Source: Ulvibacterium marinum
GTDB taxonomy: Bacteria; Bacteroidota; Bacteroidia; Flavobacteriales; Flavobacteriaceae
NCBI RefSeq assembly: GCF_003626755.1
Contig: NZ_RBCJ01000002.1
Coordinates: forward strand, 124,001 to 188,000
Reading direction: 5' to 3'
DNA: 64,000 bases
Below the pieces are notes generated by a model that saw nothing but the letters and a program-made list of their open reading frames with translations, searched no databases and was not told the origin of the DNA. Positions 1-7,747 of the stretch are shown here, piece by piece. The position numbers and the translations under genes were made by a program. Within the stretch, counting starts at the first letter, position 1. Every line of letters starts with the position of its first letter.

Positions 1-366
1 GTTCACATCGGCCATGGTAGTTCCGGTGTTCCATAAACCTTCAGCAAAAACCCCCGCCTCCTTGGCAATTTCCTCAAATTCGAAATTACCTTGGTTGATA
101 TACAGGTGACTACCGACCATGTTTCCGGTAAAATAAATATCCAAAAGCCCATCATTGTTTACATCGCCAATGGCTACTCCACCACCATTGTACAGATAGC
201 TATATTCCAGTACGTTAAACTCCTTGGTTTCTCGCAATACGTTCTTGAAGGCGACTCCTGTTGCGCTGGGTGCCAACATCGTAAACATTTTACTATTGTC
301 CTCCCGAGTACAAGAGATAAACAGGAAAACTATTATAATTGATAGGAATCGTATGGATGTATACAT
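1..366 (-). CDS. VCBS/FG-GAP repeat lipoprotein (ASPIC/UnbV-like), 3' end outside window
   Basis: An open frame runs from an ATG at 366 to the window edge without a stop (122 codons visible). The first 20 residues form a lipoprotein signal ending in ISC (Cys19), so the protein should be a surface lipoprotein. Residues 60-78 carry the calcium-binding FG-GAP/VCBS signature GGGVAIGDVNNDGLLDIYF, and a second repeat begins at the edge (TTMADVN). Family knowledge: such proteins with a C-terminal ASPIC/UnbV domain often sit beside SusC/SusD pairs in marine flavobacteria. It lies downstream of the SusD gene but behind a strong hairpin terminator, so it probably has its own promoter. The exact family cannot be fixed without the C-terminus. 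Confidence 0.8.
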   Translation of the reverse strand, partial: MYTSIRFLSIIIVFLFISCTREDNSKMFTMLAPSATGVAFKNVLRETKEFNVLEYSYLYNGGGVAIGDVNNDGLLDIYFTGNMVGSHLYINQGNFEFEEIAKEAGVFAEGLWNTGTTMADVN

Positions 367-427
367 GGTTAGGTGATAAATATAAACCAACAAGGTACTG
401 AATTAAGGTCTCATTTTGAGGTAGTAC

Positions 428-462
428 AAAAAAGACCGCAATAGTATATTGCGGTCTTTTTT
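428..462 (-). terminator. Strong intrinsic terminator after the SusCD transcript
   Basis: A perfect 16-bp inverted repeat (arms 428-443 and 447-462, loop GTA) has a GC-rich core GACCGCAATA and runs of A/T at its outer ends, so it can terminate in both directions. It sits 18 bp beyond the SusD stop codon and separates susCD from the VCBS lipoprotein gene. Confidence 0.85.
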
Positions 463-480
463 AAAAATATGTGAATGGAA

Positions 481-2079
481 TTAATTTTTAACGTCCCACC
501 ACAATCTAGTTGTGCCTAAATCTGGACCACCCAACAAATTGTTTACAGCTGCTTCGGTCTCAGGACCATTATTATCATATTCCGTAGCTACATAGGTCAT
601 TCTCCTGGGAAGTTCATCCACGGGGATATCCGGATTTACGGAATTTAAGCGGTCATAGAGAATGGGATATCCTGTACGTCTGCGTTCTGCATAAGCCTCT
701 TCACTATCCGGCCACAAGGCTATCCACTTTTGAGTTATGATTTGCTCCAATTGCTCTTCCATAGTTCCAGCAGCATTATACGCCACAGGTACGGTGGATA
801 CTGCCGGAGTAGTACCTCCGTCAAATGACGTTGGTGTAAGTGTACTAGTCACATAATCATCACCGGACAAGTTGGTACCATCATAACCTAGTTGTGTATG
901 ATTGGCCACAATACCTTGATTGTACAAATCCGCGGCTGTACCACCAGCGGCCCAACCTTCCAAAGCGGCCTCGGCCCTAAGGAAATAAGCTTCTGCAGCT
1001 GCCATCACCGTCCATGAAGGTCCGGGATCGCCACCCAAAGTGTAGGGATCTGCCATGTTGGAGGCGAGGTCATTGAATGGCGTAGTGGCCTTAGACTCCG
1101 CAGTCTGTCCATTGCGCATCCCCTCATAAGGAAATTCTACGCCTGCCGGATCATCATCGGGATCTGGTGTAGTGGCAGGGGCAAAGTAGGTCTGGATTCG
1201 CGGATCTTCATACCCTTTTAAGATACTTTCGATATCCGCACTCATCCGAAATTCCCCCCATTGTGTGATGGTCGTATAGCTATTGGTAAAATTCAAATCG
1301 GTATCAATGACCGCATTATCATCATTAGAAGTCATTACCCCACCAGCTATTGCTGCTTCTGCATTACTTTGAGAAAGACCCGGATCTACATACTTTACGC
1401 GCATGGCCAAACGCAGACGCAAGGTGTTGGCGAATTTTATCCAAGAATCGACATTCCCTTGAAAGATTACATCATTATCTGCCAAGAACGAAGTTCCACC
1501 AGCGTTGGAATTTAGAACCGCTGTAGCTTCCGCTAGAGTCGTGAAGAAATCATTATAAATGTCCTGTTGGGAATCATAAGGCACTGAAGTTTCCTGATTG
1601 CCAAAATTGGAGTAAGGAATTGGTCCCCAGTAATCCGTAACCCTATGATAGGCATAGACTCGCCAGACCTTCATCATGGCATTTTCCAAGGTAAAGCCCA
1701 ATTCTTCGGCCGAATCTTCGGCAAACTTAATGTTGGTTGCCGCCCTTTGGTAGAAATACCGATAGGCGCCATTCAACCAACCGCCTACCAAATCAAACTG
1801 ATCACTATCAAAGTTAGGGGCCGTGGTGGCAAAGTAATTGGCATACACATCCGAAAAAAGGGAGTGCCACAATTGAAAAGGTCCTCGGGCTTGGTCAAAG
1901 GGTAAAAAATTAGGAGTATACAAAGCCCTTTTTACAAACAAGGGATACTCCGAAGAAGTCACTGCATCCTCAGTAAAATTCTTGGGATCAGTATTTATTT
2001 CCGTAAAATCGTCGGTGCAACTGGCAATAAATCCGACCAGAAGGACACCTAAACAAAAATTTGTTAATCTTTTTTTCAT
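481..2079 (-). CDS. SusD/RagB-family nutrient-binding lipoprotein (SusD-like_2 type)
   Basis: This is the outer-membrane surface lipoprotein that captures glycans or peptides for the neighbouring SusC channel. The chosen start at 2079 (MKKRLTNF) gives 532 residues with a signal peptide and lipobox IASC followed by TDDF. An in-frame ATG at 2118 would overlap susC and put 13 polar residues before the signal. The family's opening motif FTEINTDPKNF follows the lipidated Cys, and the C-terminus ends in TRLWWDVKN, typical of SusD-like_2 proteins. The susC stop lies 28 bp upstream, so the pair is one transcription unit, closed by the terminator at 428-462. The substrate cannot be read from the sequence. 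Confidence 0.93.
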   Translation of the reverse strand: MKKRLTNFCLGVLLVGFIASCTDDFTEINTDPKNFTEDAVTSSEYPLFVKRALYTPNFLPFDQARGPFQLWHSLFSDVYANYFATTAPNFDSDQFDLVGGWLNGAYRYFYQRAATNIKFAEDSAEELGFTLENAMMKVWRVYAYHRVTDYWGPIPYSNFGNQETSVPYDSQQDIYNDFFTTLAEATAVLNSNAGGTSFLADNDVIFQGNVDSWIKFANTLRLRLAMRVKYVDPGLSQSNAEAAIAGGVMTSNDDNAVIDTDLNFTNSYTTITQWGEFRMSADIESILKGYEDPRIQTYFAPATTPDPDDDPAGVEFPYEGMRNGQTAESKATTPFNDLASNMADPYTLGGDPGPSWTVMAAAEAYFLRAEAALEGWAAGGTAADLYNQGIVANHTQLGYDGTNLSGDDYVTSTLTPTSFDGGTTPAVSTVPVAYNAAGTMEEQLEQIITQKWIALWPDSEEAYAERRRTGYPILYDRLNSVNPDIPVDELPRRMTYVATEYDNNGPETEAAVNNLLGGPDLGTTRLWWDVKN

Positions 2080-2107
2080 GTTTTTTTCTTTAAAATTACA
2101 ATTTTTT

Positions 2108-5100
2108 TTAGAATCCAAAATTTAGGGAGACCCCAAAAGTTCTACTGGTAGGCGGTGCAAAAGCCTCCCTACCTCCTCCGGAAATTTCCCCGTTATTCGA
2201 AGAGGTGGGATCATTTGTAACGGAAGTAAGTACTTCCGGGTCAAAATTCTCTGCTTTGTTGGTTATGAAGAACAAGTTACGCCCCACCAGTGAAATATTG
2301 GCCGAAGTAAAAAAGGTCTTGGACAAGATACTCTGGGGTACGGTATACCCTATAACAAGTTCCCGTAAACGAATATTGGAAGCATCACGAACAAAAGCTT
2401 CGCCTACCGGGGTATTTCGACCCCCGACCCGGTTCCAAAATTGCTCCGCGGTAACCGCTATAGTATTCGGAGATCCATCCTGTCGGACGGCGGTTTCACC
2501 CCCAAAGAAATTGTCGCCAAATACCAATCCACCATCGCGACCTTCGGTGGTATAGTCCAAAACACCGTCACGGGCCAAGATAGCCTCCGTAAAACTGGTC
2601 ACCGTACCTCCCTGTCGGATATCGATTAACGCACTAAAGTTAAAGTTCTTGTAACGTAAGGAGTTTCGGATACCCCCTGTCCAATCTGGATTAAAATTGG
2701 CTACCTTTACCTCATTACGTCCCGGTGTAATCAGCGGAAGTCCCGTGTCGTCGACGATTACCCTATCTTGATCATCACGTTGGTAACCCCTTGAATAGGT
2801 ATCACCAAATTCCTCACCGGCTACCAATACATAGTCGCGAATAAAATCACTGGTTATGGTCAACCGATCAAAACCTTCCGCAATTTCCAACACTTCAGTT
2901 TTGTAGGTAGCGAAATTAAGATCTAAATCCCAGGAGAAATCTGGATTATCGATAATACTTGCGCCTAATACTACTTCGACACCGCGATTTTGAATATCTC
3001 CACCATTTTGAAAGATTTCGGAGACACCGGAACCTACAGGGGTGGGGGTTCTAAAGATTTGATCAAAGGTGTTAGTCTTATAATAGGTAAAATCCAAACG
3101 CAATCGATTATCCAGAAAACGGGCGTCAAAGCCAAGTTCCAAAGATTCCGTAGTTTCCGGCCTTAAATCCGGGTTCGGCTGTGTGGGGTTGATGTCCAAG
3201 GAACCGAATCGAATATCCGCTCTTCGGGATAGTCTAAAGGACTGGGTATCGTTACCCACCTCGGCCCAGTTGGCACGTAGCTTTAGGAAGCTAAGGGGTG
3301 AGCTGCTCAAATCGACTAAATCCGTAACCACGGTGGTTAACCCTACGGAAGGATAAAAATAGGAGCGGTTATCCTCGGGCAAGGTCGAACTCCAGTCATT
3401 TCTCGCCGTTAGGTTGAGGAAAATGGCATTTTTATACGAAAATTCAGCTAAACCATATACCGACTGCACCTCAAATTTATCAAATTGCTCCGTGGCCAAT
3501 GGATTTTGGGTATTACTCAAGGCAAAGAAATTTTCGATGGTAAAATTTGTTCCATTGCCCCTTATCTGGTTTCTTTCGAAAACCCTTTGGTTGGCCCCAA
3601 CGTTTAAATCTATTTTGAAATCGTCCGTGATGTTCTTGTTGTAATTGATCAAAACATCCGTATTCCAATCGTACTGATTGCTGGCCGTTTTTTGGTAACG
3701 GCCAAACTGCGCTACGGTATAGGTGTCATTGTACCATAGTTGATCCTCCGATCTGCTGGTACGATCTATAGCTGAACGGGCCAGAATAGAAAGATCATCC
3801 GTAATATCGTATTTCAGGGACAACAATCCCAATACTCGTTCATCCAATCGTGGGCGTTTTACGTTATTGGCGACCCAATAGGGGTTGCCCCCCCCATTAA
3901 ATTGTGGGAGAAAATAGTGTTGTCTTAGTTTCCCTTCCTCATTGATGAATTGAAAATTTTCAAAATCCTGGGTACGGATATTTCTGGGCGTTTTGTACAA
4001 ATAACGTACCGGGTTATCGTAGCTTTCACCCGGGGTAAGAACATTGGTAAAGTCGTCTCGAATATAATTCAACTTTGCATCAACCTGTAATTTCTCGGTA
4101 ATATTGGAATTGATCCGGGTAGTGATACTGTGTCTGTTCAAATCGTTCCCCGGTATGATTCCGCCGGCGTTGGTAAAGGTATAGCCTAGAAATACATTGG
4201 ACTTTTCACTATTAACGTTAACGCCAACATTGGTGGCTATCTCATGGCCTATTCTAAAGAAATCCTCAACATTGTCCGGCTGCGCTTCATAAGTATACGT
4301 GCCTCCAAAATCCGGATAGTTGGGGTCATTGGACCAATGAGCCACCTGACTACCGTCAAAACGAGGACCATAAGAAGTGGTTGCCTGTGGTGAATAGGTT
4401 CCTCCGGCACCTTGGCCATATTCGTTTTGAAATTCCAATAAGTGGATGGGGCTACTCATCTGGGAGGTGAAACCTACGGTTGCAGAAACCCCTTCACGGG
4501 CTCCCTTACCGGATTTCGTTGTAATAATGATGGCACCGTTCTGGGCCCTACTTCCATAAAGTGCGGCCGCATTCGCACCTTTAAGTATCGAAATTTCCTG
4601 AATATCATCCGGGGGTATATTATTGATATCCCCATTTAATAAGATACCATCAACAACATAGAGCGGTTGGCTACTTCCATCAATGGAACGTATACCCCTT
4701 AAAAGTACCCGAGTGCCCCCGCCCACACCAGTGGCAGAACGGGCAACCGTAAGACCGGCTACCTTTCCACTTAACCCTTCGGTAACGTTAATGGCACGGG
4801 CTTTGGTCAATTCTTCGGTTTCCACTTGCTGGTTCGAATAGGAAAGGGACTTGGACTGTCGTTCCAGACCCAATGCGGTAACCACGACTTCATCCAGTTG
4901 ATTTTCGTCGACCACCATTTGGACATCAACAGTATTTGAGGAGCCAACAGTAATACTTTGTGCTCTCATTCCAATGTAGGAAAAAACCAAAACATTTCCT
5001 TCGGCGACTTCTATGGTATAGTTACCATCAAAATCAGTTTGCGTCCCATTCGTGGTTCCCTGAACCAAGACGTTTACGCCGGGTAAAGGTGACCCGTCCG

Positions 5101-5197
5101 AGGTGTCGGTTACCGTTCCTGTAACGGTTTTGTTCTGCGCCAGCAAGGGATACGCCCCTAATACCAACACAAGAAATACAATTAATTTTCTAGTCAT
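2108..5197 (-). CDS. SusC/RagA-family TonB-linked outer membrane transporter
   Basis: A 1029-residue TonB-dependent transporter partnered with the SusD downstream. Residues 1-20 are a Sec signal. A carboxypeptidase-regulatory-like domain follows (about 24-105, with VTGTVTDTSDGSPLPGVNV and DFDGNYTI), then the plug domain (about 115-235, with PLYVVDGILLNG, ISILKGANAAALYGSRAQNG and IIITTKSG), then a long beta-barrel ending in the insertion signal RTFGVSLNFGF. All hallmarks of SusC are intact and the length is normal. There is no N-terminal STN domain, so it is unlikely to signal through a FecR/sigma pair. The LacI-type regulator gene directly upstream and the palindrome at 5294-5307 suggest local transcriptional control. 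Confidence 0.95.
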   Translation of the reverse strand: MTRKLIVFLVLVLGAYPLLAQNKTVTGTVTDTSDGSPLPGVNVLVQGTTNGTQTDFDGNYTIEVAEGNVLVFSYIGMRAQSITVGSSNTVDVQMVVDENQLDEVVVTALGLERQSKSLSYSNQQVETEELTKARAINVTEGLSGKVAGLTVARSATGVGGGTRVLLRGIRSIDGSSQPLYVVDGILLNGDINNIPPDDIQEISILKGANAAALYGSRAQNGAIIITTKSGKGAREGVSATVGFTSQMSSPIHLLEFQNEYGQGAGGTYSPQATTSYGPRFDGSQVAHWSNDPNYPDFGGTYTYEAQPDNVEDFFRIGHEIATNVGVNVNSEKSNVFLGYTFTNAGGIIPGNDLNRHSITTRINSNITEKLQVDAKLNYIRDDFTNVLTPGESYDNPVRYLYKTPRNIRTQDFENFQFINEEGKLRQHYFLPQFNGGGNPYWVANNVKRPRLDERVLGLLSLKYDITDDLSILARSAIDRTSRSEDQLWYNDTYTVAQFGRYQKTASNQYDWNTDVLINYNKNITDDFKIDLNVGANQRVFERNQIRGNGTNFTIENFFALSNTQNPLATEQFDKFEVQSVYGLAEFSYKNAIFLNLTARNDWSSTLPEDNRSYFYPSVGLTTVVTDLVDLSSSPLSFLKLRANWAEVGNDTQSFRLSRRADIRFGSLDINPTQPNPDLRPETTESLELGFDARFLDNRLRLDFTYYKTNTFDQIFRTPTPVGSGVSEIFQNGGDIQNRGVEVVLGASIIDNPDFSWDLDLNFATYKTEVLEIAEGFDRLTITSDFIRDYVLVAGEEFGDTYSRGYQRDDQDRVIVDDTGLPLITPGRNEVKVANFNPDWTGGIRNSLRYKNFNFSALIDIRQGGTVTSFTEAILARDGVLDYTTEGRDGGLVFGDNFFGGETAVRQDGSPNTIAVTAEQFWNRVGGRNTPVGEAFVRDASNIRLRELVIGYTVPQSILSKTFFTSANISLVGRNLFFITNKAENFDPEVLTSVTNDPTSSNNGEISGGGREAFAPPTSRTFGVSLNFGF

Positions 5198-5293
5198 AAT
5201 GTTAGTTTTTTGATAATGTAGTTAGTTTAACATTTTATTATAATATGTGAATTTAAACTATTTTTTCTATAAAACAAGATGTCCTAGAAAAAA

Positions 5294-5307
5294 TGTGCTC
5301 GAACACA
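5294..5307. promoter_or_regulatory. Candidate LacI-family operator upstream of susC
   Basis: The sequence TGTGCTCGAACACA is a 14-bp near-perfect palindrome (12 of 14 positions symmetric) centred on CG, the geometry typical of LacI/GalR operators. It lies about 97 bp before the susC start and 126 bp past the end of the lacI-type gene. Role and partner are inferred from position and symmetry only. Confidence 0.45.
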
Positions 5308-5433
5308 CCGCCGAAAATTCTCGTTAAACAGGCTTTGATGTCAGAGTATATAGGTGAAACAATTTGCTATGGAATTGTTTGTTAAAAACCAATTTTTAGA
5401 ATCCCTAGAAATAACAATTAACATTCCTAGACA

Positions 5434-6474
5434 TCAATTTATATAATATTTCACATTCTCCGCGGTCACAATATCTATAGGCAACAATTCTTGGGAGGGC
5501 ATTTCCTTTTCAAATAGAAAATATTCCGCTAAATAACCGATTCCCAAATAGGCTTGTCTTTTGGGTTTTTGATGGATAAGAAAATCTATTTTTCCCTTGC
5601 GTAAATGTTTAAGGTTTTCCTCCAAAAGGTCATATCCTACCATTGTAAAATTTCGGCCATCGGTCCTAAGAAATTCTATAAGCAAATGGGCCTTGGAATT
5701 GGTGACAAAAAAGCCGGTTATCCAAGGGTGGCTTTCAAGAAACAAAGTGAACCCCGTTTTGAAGTTATCCGGATTATCTGTTTTGAGATTGTAGGTAATT
5801 ATTTTTTTTGTATTTCTTTTTTTCTCCTTGAAGTAGTCCCTAAAACCAATTTCCTTTTGCCGCATGTGCAACTCCTCGTCAATATGTATAATTGCAATAT
5901 GCGTGCCTTCGGCAGTAACCTTGTCTATAAGATTTGCCGCGACCCTACCACTTTGTACCAAATCTTGACCAATGAAATTTTCTATGCTCAAGGAATCTAT
6001 ATGATTGTTGAAGGATGCCAGAAATATTCCTTTTTGCCTACAGTTCTGAAATACCTTGAGTGACTCCTTGTGAAAAATCGGAACCATTAAAAGGGCATCG
6101 GGATTTGATTCAATTGCAACATTTGATTGTTCTACAAAATGGACCGTCTTGTTCGGATGATACGGATATTCTTCGACAACCACTCCGAAAGGACCAAATT
6201 CCTTGGCGGCTATGCGCACTCCTTCTATGGCCGGAAGCCAATAAGGGTCTATTTCAAAGTCCGGTATGAGGACACAAATTTTGTAGGTTTTGTTGATCTT
6301 AAGGTTTCTTGCAATCGGGTTTGGTCGGTAATCAATTTTTTTTAATACCCTGTCCACCTTTTGATAGGCATCCTTGGAAACCCTACCACGTTTATGAAGC
6401 ACCCTGTCAACAGTACCTTTGGAAACCCCCGCAAATTGAGCGATATCCTTAATGGTGTATTTTTTTTTATTCAT
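5434..6474 (-). CDS. LacI-family transcriptional regulator
   Basis: A 346-residue DNA-binding regulator. The HTH occupies residues 4-24 (YTIKDIAQFAGVSKGTVDRV), followed by the hinge region (YRPNPIARNLK) and a periplasmic-binding-protein-like sugar domain (from about residue 62, YKICVLIPDFEIDPYW). The start at 6474 places the HTH at the very N-terminus as in the family. The frame is open to 6645, but those 57 residues resemble nothing and cover the promoter region. It is codirectional with susC and susD, 236 bp upstream of susC, and so is the likely regulator of that transport system. The ligand is unknown. Confidence 0.92.
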   Translation of the reverse strand: MNKKKYTIKDIAQFAGVSKGTVDRVLHKRGRVSKDAYQKVDRVLKKIDYRPNPIARNLKINKTYKICVLIPDFEIDPYWLPAIEGVRIAAKEFGPFGVVVEEYPYHPNKTVHFVEQSNVAIESNPDALLMVPIFHKESLKVFQNCRQKGIFLASFNNHIDSLSIENFIGQDLVQSGRVAANLIDKVTAEGTHIAIIHIDEELHMRQKEIGFRDYFKEKKRNTKKIITYNLKTDNPDNFKTGFTLFLESHPWITGFFVTNSKAHLLIEFLRTDGRNFTMVGYDLLEENLKHLRKGKIDFLIHQKPKRQAYLGIGYLAEYFLFEKEMPSQELLPIDIVTAENVKYYIN

Positions 6475-6979
6475 ACAATAACAGATCGAATCCAATTTTA
6501 CAGCTATAAATATAGTGCATATTTGGAATGAGCTCGTAAACCTATCAAAGAGAGAATTCTTGGGCAATGCGAAAACAGATAGGTCAAGGGTAGAATAAAA
6601 ATTCATGGTATTGTCGCTCGTTAGAAAAGCCATTGGGAAGAACAAGGCAAGCCTTTCTTAGAAGATAACTAACTCAAATTAACTAAATCAACCCAATGGC
6701 AAAACAAGACTTTCTAAAAACTTTCCTTAAAAGTAGAAGGAATATGGTAAAATGAGTGGTAGGAATAATTTCAATCTTGATAGGATTTTATAAGACCGGT
6801 GGTACCCCGTTTATGATTCGATGCATTAAAAACATAAATAAACTTTATTTTGGATACCTCTAAAGATTCTTGGCGAAATGATTAAAACAAGATAAAAAAG
6901 AAACAATTAACATAAATGCCACAGCATACATGTAACTTTTTTCTTACATTTAATACGTATTAACCTTTAAGAATGTATT
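6475..6979. other. 505-bp noncoding region between the regulator and the lanthipeptide locus
   Basis: This holds the promoter of the LacI-type gene (a possible -7 box TATATTTA on the minus strand near 6510) and of the first lanthipeptide precursor (6940-6970). It also contains a 9-bp inverted repeat GCCATTGGG/CCCAATGGC (6629-6637 and 6692-6700). A 19-codon open frame at 6696-6755 (MAKQDFLKTFLKSRRNMVK) is preceded by an AT-rich leader resembling the one before the bshB1 gene. I could not assign that peptide; it may be a tiny gene, a remnant of a larger one, or chance. Confidence 0.4.
6940..6970 (+). promoter_or_regulatory. Promoter block of lanthipeptide precursor 1 with a palindrome
   Basis: A 31-bp block is repeated before both precursor genes with 29 of 31 bases identical (other copy 7305-7335), although flanking DNA has diverged. 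It contains TACATTTA (6945-6952), close to the Bacteroidetes -7 element TAnnTTTG, overlapped by the perfect palindrome TTAATACGTATTAA (6950-6963). No clear -33 element is seen. A promoter with an overlapping operator is inferred. Confidence 0.55.
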
Positions 6980-7174
6980 ATGAAAAAAGCAAAATTTTCT
7001 GGGAAGCTTTCCCTTAGTAAGAAAAAGATTTCAAATTTGGCAGCTCGGTCCATTGTAGGAGGGGCAGGTAGTGATGGTAACAGTTATATACTTAGTTGCT
7101 CTATAGGTTGTCCGACAGATACAACTAACAATAACTGTACGTCTGGGACATCAGTCGTTATTTCTTGTTGCTAG
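6980..7174 (+). CDS. Class I lanthipeptide precursor 1
   Basis: This 64-residue peptide is the substrate for the LanB/LanC enzymes encoded downstream. The leader (1-28) is Lys-rich and carries the Bacteroidetes class I leader pattern KLSLSKKKISNL at 9-20. It ends in a double-glycine site (Gly27-Gly28). The 36-residue core has five Cys (40, 44, 53, 63, 64) and twelve Ser/Thr, enough for several lanthionine rings, and ends ISCC. The C-terminal 22 residues are almost identical to precursor 2, while core residues 29-42 are not. Promoter block and terminator are its own. Peptide activity (antibacterial, antifungal or signalling) cannot be told from sequence. Confidence 0.88.
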   Translation: MKKAKFSGKLSLSKKKISNLAARSIVGGAGSDGNSYILSCSIGCPTDTTNNNCTSGTSVVISCC

Positions 7175-7199
7175 AAATTATTTTCATTAGTTTTTTTGA

Positions 7200-7231
7200 C
7201 CATTAGTTATCGCACATAACTAATGGTTTTT
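7200..7231 (+). terminator. Intrinsic terminator after precursor 1
   Basis: The 11-bp stem CCATTAGTTAT / ATAACTAATGG (7200-7210 and 7216-7226, loop CGCAC) is followed by five T. It lies 25 bp past the stop codon, so precursor 1 is probably a separate short transcript. Confidence 0.85.
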
Positions 7232-7304
7232 CTATTAATATGTTCCAATTTCGTCTAAGGCAATCCTTAACTTTAACAAGTTTAAAACTTAATATATTAA
7301 ATAA

Positions 7305-7335
7305 TTTCTTACATTTAATAAGTATTAATCTTTAA
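7305..7335 (+). promoter_or_regulatory. Promoter block of lanthipeptide precursor 2
   Basis: Second copy of the 31-bp block seen at 6940-6970. The -7-like TACATTTA is at 7310-7317, and the palindrome is imperfect by one base (TTAATAAGTATTAA, 7315-7328). It ends 9 bp before the start codon, the same distance as in copy 1. Confidence 0.55.
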
Positions 7336-7344
7336 ATATTTATC

Positions 7345-7533
7345 ATGAAAAAAGCTAAGTTTTCAGGGAAACTTTCCCTTAGCAAAAAGAAGATTTCCAA
7401 TTTAACTGCCCAATCGATTACCGGTGGAGCGGAGGCTACACTTTATGATTACACCTGCTCCGAGGGTTGTCCTACCGATACCACAAATAACAATTGCACA
7501 TCGGGCACTTCCATAGTGATTTCCTGTTGTTAA
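7345..7533 (+). CDS. Class I lanthipeptide precursor 2
   Basis: A 62-residue paralog of precursor 1. Residues 1-20 are identical to the first peptide, including the KLSLSKKKISNL recognition segment, and a Gly27-Gly28 site ends the leader. The 34-residue core begins AEATLYDYTCSE, unlike copy 1, then shares GCPTDTTNNNCTSGTS and the ISCC end, with five Cys at 38, 42, 51, 61 and 62. The two genes differ at many silent positions (9 of 20 leader codons; 16 of the 21 identical residues in the shared core end), so the duplication is old and the protein sequence is conserved by selection. The pair may act as a two-component lanthipeptide or be alternative products. Confidence 0.88.
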   Translation: MKKAKFSGKLSLSKKKISNLTAQSITGGAEATLYDYTCSEGCPTDTTNNNCTSGTSIVISCC

Positions 7534-7564
7534 ATTGTCCGTCAGGAATTACTGTTTTTCACCT

Positions 7565-7598
7565 AACCATCAGTCGCAAACCCTTGCTGATGGTTTTT
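7565..7598 (+). terminator. Intrinsic terminator after precursor 2
   Basis: Stem AACCATCA / TGATGGTT (7565-7572 and 7588-7595) with an inner GCAA/TTGC extension, followed by a T run to 7598. It separates the peptide gene from the lanC operon and could also act as an attenuator for read-through into it. Confidence 0.8.
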
Positions 7599-7747
7599 CT
7601 GTTCTATTTACGCTTCAACAATGTGCGTTTATGCCCCTGCAGTACATAATTACCTGGGATTATTGGATAAAGCACCATTGTTTGCGCTAAATCAATGAAT
7701 TATGGCATGTATGACTTTGCATTCTGGCCTTGAACATAAATTCTGTT

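Noticed and set aside
1261-1905. Plus-strand frames inside the SusD gene
   Set aside because: They are shadows of the SusD reading frame and have no signal, motif or start context of their own.
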